From contig CAMLKQ010000151.1 of NCBI GenBank assembly GCA_946480585.1, positions 1 to 5,701 of the forward strand: 5,701 nt of DNA. Reading direction: 5' to 3'. The DNA comes from an uncultured Kangiella sp. (lineage in GTDB: Bacteria > Pseudomonadota > Gammaproteobacteria > Enterobacterales > DSM-103792). The notes beneath the pieces are model-generated. The model did no database searches and had not been told where the DNA came from. It saw only the letters and a list, made by a program, of their open reading frames with translations. Within the stretch, counting starts at the first letter, position 1; every line of letters begins with the position of its first letter. Below are positions 1 through 5,701 of the stretch, piece after piece. Made by a program: the position numbers and the translations under genes.

Positions 1-51
1 TGCAGCGTCGAGACTTTGCCCTGCCTGGCAGTTGTGCCAAACTCCCGCGCC

Positions 52-378
52 ATGACGACGACCCCAACCCCACCGTTTGCCCACCGCGAACTGCGCCAGC
101 ATTGGCGCGGTCTGCTGTTGCTCGCGCTGGCGTTGGTGCTGTTCAGCCAATCGTTTGGTTTGGTGCACCGCCTCGACAGCGTTCACCACCCAGCCGAAAC
201 CCTTTGCGAAATCTGCGCCCACGCCGATCAAGGCAGCGCGCCGCTGGCCAGTCTGCCGTTGCTGGCAACGCTGGCACCGCAAAGCGACACCATCGCGCGG
301 CCGACCGCAGCGCCGCTGTCCGTTTTCCGGGTTCAATCGCCGCCTGCTCGCGGCCCTCCTGCCCACTCTCACGCCTGA
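52..378 (+). CDS. small Cys/His metal-binding protein, zinc chaperone/DUF2946-like
   Basis: This encodes 108 residues if started at the ATG at 52; an in-frame TTG at 16 would add 12 residues, but neither start has a clear ribosome binding site. Residues about 19-38 form one hydrophobic segment (LLLLALALVLF) after a basic stretch, which fits an uncleaved anchor or signal peptide. It is followed by a His-containing stretch (VHRLDSVHH) and a CxxC pair (CEIC), then HAD. The tail has the RGPP element and ends in HSHA. Small proteins with this layout (N-terminal hydrophobic segment, His cluster, CxxC, R-x-P-P tail) are known beside TonB receptors and are annotated as zinc uptake chaperones or DUF2946/CopL-like proteins. 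The ZnuD-like receptor gene downstream supports a periplasmic role in binding zinc or copper. The function is inferred from motif and context; the exact family is uncertain, and the metal cannot be read from the sequence. Confidence 0.7.
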   Translation: MTTTPTPPFAHRELRQHWRGLLLLALALVLFSQSFGLVHRLDSVHHPAETLCEICAHADQGSAPLASLPLLATLAPQSDTIARPTAAPLSVFRVQSPPARGPPAHSHA

Positions 379-490
379 TCCACACCGGCACGCGTACCCG
401 TCGCAGACGACGTGCCGCCCCGGCGGCTGCGTCGCATGGTCGACGCCATCGCCGATGTGATCGCAACCGATCGACGCCCGTGTTTGCCGT

Positions 491-515
491 TACCGCGTTC
501 GCCGCGGTGCCGGTA
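491..515. repeat. overlapping GC-rich inverted repeats
   Basis: ACCGCG (492-497) and CGCGGT (503-508) form a perfect 6-bp stem around the 5-base loop TTCGC. An alternative pairing uses TACCG (491-495) with CGGTA (511-515). The two pairings are mutually exclusive. There is no T-run after either, so this is not an ordinary intrinsic terminator. In DNA of this GC content such short repeats can arise by chance. Confidence 0.3.
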
Positions 516-557
516 CACATTGCTCGTGCGGTTTGCCCAATCCTTGCTGTCACCGTC

Positions 558-589
558 GCGCGTTCGCCTTAGTGCGAACCGCAACGCGC
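558..589. repeat. nested alternative inverted repeats in receptor leader
   Basis: GTTCGC (562-567) pairs with GCGAAC (574-579) around a 6-base loop. GCGCGTT (558-564) can instead pair with AACGCGC (583-589). Both pairings use the bases at 562-564 and exclude each other. The position, about 80-110 bases before the receptor start, would suit an operator or leader structure, but no known regulator site is recognised. Confidence 0.3.
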
Positions 590-652
590 CAGCATTCAAA
601 CGTTGAGAATTTGTGTCGCCGTGCGCCGCCCTTGTTCCGCGCGCACGGTGGC

Positions 653-657
653 GGGAG
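653..657 (+). promoter_or_regulatory. ribosome binding site deciding the receptor start
   Basis: GGGAG lies 9 bases before the ATG at 667, whereas the in-frame GTG at 613 has no comparable purine-rich sequence. Starting at 667 also leaves a standard signal peptide (basic residues, hydrophobic core, ADA-A cleavage site), so this site favours the ATG. Confidence 0.65.
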
Positions 658-666
658 TTTGCTGAG

Positions 667-2970
667 ATGCACCGTTCGTTCGCTTCGTTTTCATTTTCGC
701 GCCGCCTGCCATTGCAGTCCGGCCTGACTCACTCTCTGCTTGCGCTTGCCGTCACCGCCGCGCTGCTGCCTTTCGACGCCGACGCCGCCAACCTGCGTGG
801 CCAGTTGCTCGACGCCGACCAAAAACCGATCGCCAACGCCCGAATCCGGGTACCGGCGCTGAACCAAACCGTGCAAACCGACGCAGACGGTCGCTTCGAT
901 CTGCAGAACGTCGCCAGTGGCCGCTTGCTGCTCGATATTGAAGCCGGTCGCCACGGCCACTCGAACCGCGAGATCAGCGTCACCGACAGCGATCTCGAAT
1001 TCGTCCTGCAACTGGATGACGATGTCGAGCACGTCGTGGTCAATGCCAGCGCACTGGAGCATCGCACCCTCGAAATGGCGACGCCGGCGCAAGTGCTGGC
1101 CGGTGACGCACTATTGAAAGCGCGCGGCGCCACCCTTGGCGAAACCCTCGACAACCAGCCGGGCGTCAGCGCCTCGTCGTTTGGTGCGGGCTCGTCACGG
1201 CCGGTGATCCGCGGCCTTGGCGGTGCTCGCGTGCAAATGCTGCAAGACGGTGTCGGCACGCTCGACGCGTCGACCGTGTCTGCCGATCACAATGTTGCTG
1301 CCGAGCCACTTACCACCGAACAAATCGAAGTGCTGCGCGGGCCGGCCACGTTGCTATACGGCAGCGGCGCCATTGGCGGCGTCGTTAACGTCATTGACCG
1401 GCGCATTCCGGAAACCCGCAAAGACGGCGTCGAAGGCGCTGTGGAACTGCGCGGTCAGACCGCAAACAATGAGCGCAGCGTTGCCGCTGCGCTGGATGGC
1501 GGCAGTGGCGACTTCGCGTTTCATCTCAACGCGTTCACGCGCGAGACCGACGATATCGAAATCCCGGGTGACGCCGAGCGCTTCCCGGACGCAGAAGAAG
1601 GCGAGCACGCCGGCGAGGAACTCGCACACGGCACGCTGGAGAACAGCAGCATCGAAGGCGATGGCGGCAGCATCGGCGGATCATGGATTGGTGAGCGTGG
1701 TTTCATCGGCATCGCCCTCAGCACGTACAACAGCAATTACGGCGTGCCGGGCCATCATGCGCACCATGAAGAAGTGCCGCCTGTTGAAGTGGCGGAAGAG
1801 CCACCAGTGCGCATCGATCTGGAGCAGCGTCGCACCGATTTGAAAGCCCGGCTGGACGACCCGCTGCCGGGTTTCGAGACATTGAAATTGCGCATCGGTC
1901 GCAATGATTACGAACACGTCGAGCTCGAAGGCGACGAGGTCGGCACCACGTTTGAAAACGCCGCCACCGACACGCGTCTGGAACTGGTCCACAAACCGCT
2001 GGCAGGTATGCGCGGCGTGATTGGCGTGCAAGTAACGGATCGCGACTTCACCGCGATTGGCGAAGAAGCCTTCGTGCCGCCATCGACCACCGAAAGCAAT
2101 GCGTTGTTCTTGGTGGAAGAGCGCGAACTCGGCAAGCTGCATCTGGAAGGCGGCATCCGCTACGAGCAGCAGAACGTCTCGCCGGAATCAGCGCAACCAC
2201 GGTACGACGACAGCGCGTTCAGCTGGTCGGTCGGCGGCGTTTACGAACTTGGCGCCGACTGGTCGACTGCGCTGTCCTATGCCCATGCCGAACGGATGCC
2301 GAGTGCCGAGGAACTCTATTCCGATGGCCCGCATGTCGCGACCCAGAGTTATGAGATCGGCAACGTCAACCTCGGCACCGAAACCGCCAACAATATCGAT
2401 CTGAGCCTGCGCTACCATGGCGACAGTGCCAATCTGAACCTGTCGCTGTACCGCAATGCCGTCAGTGATTTCATTTACGCCGCCGCCACCGGCGCCGAAC
2501 TCGATGAACTGCCGGTGTTCCAATACTTTCAGGCCGACGCCACGCTGCAAGGCATCGAGCTCGCCGCTGACTGGACCTTCTTCAGCACAGAGGTGGGCGA
2601 CTGGATTCTGCGCGGCTTCTACGATCAGACCACTGGCGAACTCGACGACGGTGGCGATCTGCCGCGCATCCCACCGGAGCGGCTCGGACTCGGTCTCGAC
2701 TTCGACAGCGGCGATCTGCGCACCAGCCTCGATGTGATCGAAGTGGCCGAGCAGAATAACGTGACCGCATTCGAAACCGAAACCGACGGCTACACACTGG
2801 TCAATGCTGGCCTCATCTACCGTGTCTACTTCGGCGACAGCAATGCCGATCTGTTCCTGCGCGGCAGCAACCTGCTTGACGAAGACGTGCGCCTGCACAC
2901 ATCGTTCCTGAAAGATATCGCGCCGCAAATGGGGCGGTCGTGGCAGGCCGGTGTGCGATTCAACTTCTGA
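667..2970 (+). CDS. TonB-dependent outer-membrane receptor, ZnuD-like (probable zinc uptake)
   Basis: This encodes a 767-residue receptor that takes up a metal or metal complex across the outer membrane using TonB energy. Residues 1-40 are a signal peptide ending in ADA before A41. Residues about 42-115 are a carboxypeptidase-regulatory-like (CnaB/DUF4480-type) beta domain with the NARI and TDADGRFDL signatures. A TonB-box-like EHVVVNA follows at 121-127, and the plug runs from about 133 to 245 with SSRPVIRGLGGARV and LRGPATLLYGSGAIGGVVNVID. The rest is a beta-barrel ending in phenylalanine (VRFNF), as outer-membrane proteins usually do. A His-rich loop with VPGHHAHHEE (360-369) and a nearby acidic, His-containing segment (about 308-321) match the ZnuD-type zinc receptors, as does the SFLKDIAPQMGR segment near the end. 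The length is normal for the family and no frame break is seen. An in-frame GTG at 613 would add 18 residues but is less likely. Zinc is the best guess; copper or another metal is possible. Confidence 0.9.
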   Translation: MHRSFASFSFSRRLPLQSGLTHSLLALAVTAALLPFDADAANLRGQLLDADQKPIANARIRVPALNQTVQTDADGRFDLQNVASGRLLLDIEAGRHGHSNREISVTDSDLEFVLQLDDDVEHVVVNASALEHRTLEMATPAQVLAGDALLKARGATLGETLDNQPGVSASSFGAGSSRPVIRGLGGARVQMLQDGVGTLDASTVSADHNVAAEPLTTEQIEVLRGPATLLYGSGAIGGVVNVIDRRIPETRKDGVEGAVELRGQTANNERSVAAALDGGSGDFAFHLNAFTRETDDIEIPGDAERFPDAEEGEHAGEELAHGTLENSSIEGDGGSIGGSWIGERGFIGIALSTYNSNYGVPGHHAHHEEVPPVEVAEEPPVRIDLEQRRTDLKARLDDPLPGFETLKLRIGRNDYEHVELEGDEVGTTFENAATDTRLELVHKPLAGMRGVIGVQVTDRDFTAIGEEAFVPPSTTESNALFLVEERELGKLHLEGGIRYEQQNVSPESAQPRYDDSAFSWSVGGVYELGADWSTALSYAHAERMPSAEELYSDGPHVATQSYEIGNVNLGTETANNIDLSLRYHGDSANLNLSLYRNAVSDFIYAAATGAELDELPVFQYFQADATLQGIELAADWTFFSTEVGDWILRGFYDQTTGELDDGGDLPRIPPERLGLGLDFDSGDLRTSLDVIEVAEQNNVTAFETETDGYTLVNAGLIYRVYFGDSNADLFLRGSNLLDEDVRLHTSFLKDIAPQMGRSWQAGVRFNF

Positions 2971-2981
2971 GCTCGACAAAC

Positions 2982-3009
2982 AAAAAAGGCGCCTTGCGGC
3001 GCCTTTTTT
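2982..3009. terminator. bidirectional intrinsic terminator
   Basis: GGCGCC (2988-2993) pairs with GGCGCC (2998-3003) around the loop TTGC. It is flanked by A6 (2982-2987) and T6 (3004-3009), which extend the stem to 12 bp. Transcripts from either strand end the hairpin with a U-run. It lies 11 bases after the receptor stop and 14 bases beyond the stop of the convergent DUF456 gene, so it can serve both. Confidence 0.92.
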
Positions 3010-3023
3010 AACGTCGCCAATCA

Positions 3024-3506
3024 TCACCAAAACCAGGCAAAGACAAACGTACCGAGCATGGTAAAGGCAATCGCAATCTTGGCGATCAAACCCAGCATGG
3101 TGCCGAGCCAGGCAGCGAACCCGACCTGATGCGCTTTCAGTTGATCACCATGGGTCATCAATTCGCCGATCACCGCGCCGACAAACGGAAACACCAGCAG
3201 GCCCCAGAAGCCGACCAGAATGCCGAACACCGAGCCCAACGTCGCGCCGAGGATAGCCGCTTTCGAGGCTCCGGCTTTTTTGGCACCAAGCGCTGCTGCG
3301 ACCCAATCGACCACAAACGACAACACCATCAACGCAAACAACCACCAGACCGTGCCGACACCAATCCGTTGGTAGTCTTCCAGCCAGGCCGCCAGCCACA
3401 TGCCGGCAAACAGAAAGGTGGTTCCCGGTAACAATGGAAAAACAATGCCGACCAGACCGATGCCGATCAGTGTCACCACGGTAGACCAGAGCAAAAATGT
3501 CGTCAT
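3024..3506 (-). CDS. DUF456 family inner-membrane protein
   Basis: This encodes a 160-residue, very hydrophobic protein. The ATG at 3506 is chosen because GAGGG (3513-3517) lies 6 bases upstream and the product then begins directly with a membrane segment; a longer frame with 31 more residues lacks this support. Hydrophobic segments are at about 4-25, 29-42, 50-73, 82-115 (probably two) and 128-158. The family hallmarks are visible: PLLPGT near 24-29, then a WVAAALGAKKAGASKAA stretch, GxxxG-rich glycines (GATLGSVFGILVGFWG) and PFVGAVIGE. DUF456 proteins have no established function. The gene lies downstream of selO on the same strand with 93 bases between them and ends at the shared terminator, so cotranscription is plausible. 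A TAGAAT box in the gap might also give it its own promoter. Confidence 0.88.
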   Translation of the reverse strand: MTTFLLWSTVVTLIGIGLVGIVFPLLPGTTFLFAGMWLAAWLEDYQRIGVGTVWWLFALMVLSFVVDWVAAALGAKKAGASKAAILGATLGSVFGILVGFWGLLVFPFVGAVIGELMTHGDQLKAHQVGFAAWLGTMLGLIAKIAIAFTMLGTFVFAWFW

Positions 3507-3535
3507 CAAACGCCCTCGTTGGATTTCAGCATTGG

Positions 3536-3541
3536 ATTCTA
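3536..3541 (-). promoter_or_regulatory. possible -10 box for the DUF456 gene
   Basis: Read on the minus strand this is TAGAAT, five of six bases of the sigma-70 -10 consensus, placed about 30 bases before the ATG at 3506. No convincing -35 hexamer is seen at 16-18 bases, so it is only a candidate. If real, DUF456 would be expressed partly independently of selO. Confidence 0.25.
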
Positions 3542-3599
3542 TGCAAGCGCATTTGCCACACAGATATAGCCGCACCGCCCTGCTCAGTGCTTTCTGCAA

Positions 3600-5066
3600 T
3601 CAGGACGAACAGGAAATCTCCAGCCGCTGCGCCCAATCCGGCGGCAGCGCGGCATAGGCCTCGTGTTCCGGCTGTTCGTCAAATGGCCGGCGCAGAATCT
3701 GCTGCAGTTTCTGCACTTCGGAAAAATCGCCAGCCTGCGCTTTTTCGATGGCGATCTGGGCGAGGTGATTGCGCAGCACATATTTGGGATTGTGCCGCTG
3801 CTGTATCGCCTGCCGCTGCGGCGCGATGCTGCCTTCGCGGGCGAGCCGCGCCCTCCACTGCGCAAGCCAGGCTGCTGCCGCGTCGCGGTCGGCAAACTCA
3901 TCGAGAAACCGATGATCGGATGCGTCCGCCACATTGCCGAGCTGGCTCAAGGCCCGGAACGTACGCGGATAATCGGCGCCGGTTGCGGCCATCAATCTGA
4001 GCAATTCGCTCGACAGCACCCGGTCGTCATCTTCCGGATGGGTCAGGCCCAGTTTGCCGCGCATCAAAGCGGAATAGTGCTCGACAAGCATCGGCTCGTA
4101 TTCTGCCAAGGCTTCGCCGAGCGCGTCTTTTTCCAGCAGCGGCAGCAAAGCCTCGGCAAACCGGCACAGGTTCCACAGCGCTACCGTCGGCTGCTCGTCA
4201 AACGCATAACGGCCCGTGTGATCCGAATGGTTGCAGATATAGCCCGGGTTGTACGCATCCATGAATCCGAACGGTCCGTAATCGAGCGTCAGCCCGAGTA
4301 CCGACATGTTGTCGGTGTTCATCACCCCGTGGGCAAAACCGAACGCCTGCCACTGCGCCATCAACAGCGCCGTACGGCGCACCACGTCCTGAAAGAAACG
4401 CAGGCCCGGTTGCTGGTCGTGCAGGCAGTGCGGGAAATGTTCGGTGATGGTGAAGTCCAGCAAGCGCTTCAAGGCATCATGCTGCCCCGTCATCGCGAAA
4501 TACTGGAACGTGCCAAAGCGGGTGTGGCTCGGCGCCATCCGGACGACGGTCGCGCCAGTTTCTGGCGTTTCCCGATACACTTTTTCCTGCGAACCGATGA
4601 CGCACAGCGCGCGCGTGGTGGGAATGCCAAGCGCATGCATGGCTTCCGAACAGAGAAATTCGCGGATCGACGAGCGCAACACCGCGCGGCCATCGCCCAT
4701 GCGCGAAAATGGCGTTTGACCAGCGCCTTTCAAATGCAGCTGCCACGGCTCGCCTCGGCTGTTGCGCACTTCCGTCAGCAACATCGCCCGCCCGTCGCCC
4801 AGCCGCGGTACGTAGACACCGAACTGGTGCCCCGAATACACCATCGCGCGCGGCTGCCAGCCGGTGATCGAGGCCGCGCCACTGAACAGCGCCAACAGCT
4901 CCGGCCGCTCGGCTTCACTGGCATCGAGGTCGATAAGGGCCGCCGCCTCGGCGCTGAACGCGACCAATTCAGGCGAGGCGAGCGGCGTCGGCGTCACCGG
5001 CACCGAGAACGGCTCGCCGAGGCGGGCGAAGTGCGGTTGGTAATCGAGTGATTCCAGACGGGGCAT
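3600..5066 (-). CDS. selO: protein adenylyltransferase SelO (YdiU family)
   Basis: This encodes a 488-residue pseudokinase-fold enzyme that transfers AMP from ATP to Ser, Thr or Tyr of target proteins and is linked to oxidative stress responses in the family. Residues reported as active in bacterial SelO all fall at the expected positions: R93, K113 (HLKGAGQ), E136 (SIREF), R176, R183, D252-N253 (GVMNTDNMS) and D262 (LDYGPFGF). NPKYVLRNH (426-434) is another family signature. The protein ends in CSS; C486 occupies the place of the selenocysteine in animal SelO, and C278 in YICNHSD matches the other half of the disulfide described in E. coli. The length agrees with the family. The ATG at 5066 gives the usual N-terminus, although its ribosome binding site is weak; the open frame continues upstream antisense to the neighbouring gene without family similarity. 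The gene is divergent from the YecA-like gene and upstream of the DUF456 gene. Confidence 0.96.
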   Translation of the reverse strand: MPRLESLDYQPHFARLGEPFSVPVTPTPLASPELVAFSAEAAALIDLDASEAERPELLALFSGAASITGWQPRAMVYSGHQFGVYVPRLGDGRAMLLTEVRNSRGEPWQLHLKGAGQTPFSRMGDGRAVLRSSIREFLCSEAMHALGIPTTRALCVIGSQEKVYRETPETGATVVRMAPSHTRFGTFQYFAMTGQHDALKRLLDFTITEHFPHCLHDQQPGLRFFQDVVRRTALLMAQWQAFGFAHGVMNTDNMSVLGLTLDYGPFGFMDAYNPGYICNHSDHTGRYAFDEQPTVALWNLCRFAEALLPLLEKDALGEALAEYEPMLVEHYSALMRGKLGLTHPEDDDRVLSSELLRLMAATGADYPRTFRALSQLGNVADASDHRFLDEFADRDAAAAWLAQWRARLAREGSIAPQRQAIQQRHNPKYVLRNHLAQIAIEKAQAGDFSEVQKLQQILRRPFDEQPEHEAYAALPPDWAQRLEISCSS

Positions 5067-5186
5067 GGCAAAAAACCGAAGGCGGAGTGCTATGGCGCAG
5101 TATACGGATAAGCCGGCACAAGCGCTTTCACGCCAGCCATCGCAGTGCGACAATGGCGGCCTGCCCTGCCGCCACCGAGCGCCATC
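5067..5186. promoter_or_regulatory. divergent intergenic region between selO and the YecA-like gene
   Basis: These 120 bases must carry the promoters of both head-to-head genes. On the minus strand TATACT (5099-5104) matches five of six bases of a -10 box, 32 bases before the selO ATG, but no good -35 is seen. For the plus-strand gene only a short GAG (5177-5179) 7 bases before the ATG could serve as ribosome binding site. The assignment of individual elements is tentative. Confidence 0.4.
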
Positions 5187-5701
5187 ATGCCCATCCCGAC
5201 CCCGGCCGATCTCGCCACGTTGCAAGCGTTTCTGGTCTCCGATGCCGTCAGCGAAGAATGCTACGACTATGTCCAGACCCATGGCTTTCTGACCGCGCTG
5301 GCCATTTCGCCCGTGGAGGTGCCGGAAAACGAATGGCTGGCCGAAATTTTTGTCGAAGAGCCGGAGTTCGCCGACGAGGACGAGCAGCAACAAATCGAAG
5401 GCACGCTGCGCAATCTGGCCGATTACATCGCCCGTGAACTGTACTCCGGCAAACCGCTGCGGCTACCCTGCCCGCTGCTGCTCGGCGACGATCCGGATGC
5501 CGCACCGCTGCGCGGCTGGGCGCTCGGCTTCATGGACGGCGTCAACCTGCGCGAAGACGCCTGGTTCGAACCGGACGAAGAAGAGGTCGGCGAACTGTTG
5601 CTGCCGATCGCGCTCGCCGCTGGCGTATTCGAAGACGATCACCTCGATCAGATTTACGAAGACCCGCATCGCTTGCGCACCGTGCTGGCGCAGATCCCGG
5701 A
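5187..5701 (+). CDS. UPF0149/YecA-YgfB family protein, 3' end outside window
   Basis: The ATG at 5187 opens a frame that stays open to the last base (171 complete codons), so the C-terminus is missing; family members of about 190-220 residues suggest that a small part is lost. The product is acidic and mostly helical in character. Family signatures are HGFLTALAISP (32-42), a following ENEWL (47-51), FADEDEQQQI (61-70) and GWALGFMDGV (110-119), the W-x-x-GF-x-x-G element of UPF0149 proteins. The biochemical role of these proteins is poorly defined; some carry a C-terminal SEC-C metal-binding motif, which could lie beyond the window. The gene is transcribed away from selO. The choice between YgfB-like and YecA-like cannot be made without the C-terminus. 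Confidence 0.88.
   Translation, partial: MPIPTPADLATLQAFLVSDAVSEECYDYVQTHGFLTALAISPVEVPENEWLAEIFVEEPEFADEDEQQQIEGTLRNLADYIARELYSGKPLRLPCPLLLGDDPDAAPLRGWALGFMDGVNLREDAWFEPDEEEVGELLLPIALAAGVFEDDHLDQIYEDPHRLRTVLAQIP

Larger units (their letters stand above)
379..666. other. 288-base intergenic leader without a convincing gene
   Basis: This stretch separates the small Cys/His protein gene from the receptor start. The short open frames across it are overlapping, compositionally biased and look like no known family, so I treat it as non-coding. It holds short inverted repeats near 491-515 and 558-589, an AT-rich imperfect palindrome at 594-610, and the Shine-Dalgarno sequence of the receptor at 653-657. 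No textbook sigma-70 promoter, riboswitch or Zur box was recognised by eye. A gap this long suggests that the receptor has its own regulation or a long leader rather than being tightly coupled to the upstream gene. Confidence 0.55.

Noticed and set aside
20..31. CTGCC-T-GGCAG inverted repeat before the first gene
   Set aside because: The 5-bp arms lack a T-run and match no known operator; expected by chance in this composition.
613..666. GTG-initiated 18-residue extension of the receptor
   Set aside because: The ATG at 667 has GGGAG at good spacing and gives a normal signal peptide; the extension adds Arg-rich sequence before it and has no ribosome binding site.
2188..3030. Minus-strand open frame of 280 codons antisense to the receptor
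   Set aside because: It runs through the bidirectional terminator and the receptor barrel and shows no known motif; it is a shadow of the receptor coding sequence.
3663..5051. Long plus-strand open frame of 462 codons antisense to selO
   Set aside because: It mirrors the coding bias of selO in GC-rich DNA, is rich in Arg, His and Gln, and has no recognisable domain; selO on the other strand has full catalytic motifs.
5067..5393. Extension of the selO frame 109 codons upstream, over the YecA-like gene
   Set aside because: It shows no similarity to the SelO N-terminus and is antisense to a gene with clear family motifs; the ATG at 5066 gives the standard length.
1..5701. Mobile element, CRISPR array, phage or toxin-antitoxin content
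   Set aside because: No transposase, integrase, direct-repeat array, terminal repeats or small paired genes were seen, and composition looks even across the window.

Overview
The window is a compact stretch of GC-rich bacterial chromosome. Its gene content suggests a gammaproteobacterium: a Cys-type SelO of about 488 residues, a UPF0149/YecA-like protein, a DUF456 membrane protein, and a ZnuD-like TonB receptor preceded by a small Cys/His protein. The species cannot be named from the sequence alone. I see no insertion sequence, phage gene, CRISPR array, tRNA or rRNA, and I find no case for a new multi-gene system. The most specific biology here is an apparent zinc (or related metal) acquisition pair.

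Left part, plus strand (52-2970). A 108-residue membrane-anchored or secreted protein with a His-rich stretch, a CxxC motif and an RGPP-type tail resembles the small 'zinc chaperone'/DUF2946-like proteins found beside metal receptors. It is followed by a 288-base gap with no convincing gene. That gap holds two clusters of short inverted repeats and one AT-rich imperfect palindrome. Next is a full-length 767-residue TonB-dependent receptor with a signal peptide, a carboxypeptidase-regulatory-like domain, a plug, a barrel and a His-rich loop (VPGHHAHHEE), as in ZnuD-type zinc receptors. A strong hairpin with A6/T6 flanks (2982-3009) follows and can end transcription from both sides.

Middle and right, minus strand (3024-5066). 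selO (protein adenylyltransferase, all expected active-site residues present) lies upstream of a DUF456 membrane protein gene. The two are 93 bases apart and could be read together, although a promoter candidate sits in the gap. This unit converges on the receptor gene at the shared terminator.

Right edge (5187-5701). A UPF0149/YecA-family gene runs head-to-head with selO from a 120-base divergent intergenic region and is cut off by the end of the window.

The left pair probably works together: the receptor would import metal across the outer membrane and the small protein would bind it in the periplasm. No functional link between the selO/DUF456 unit and the metal pair can be shown from the sequence; they are simply neighbours.
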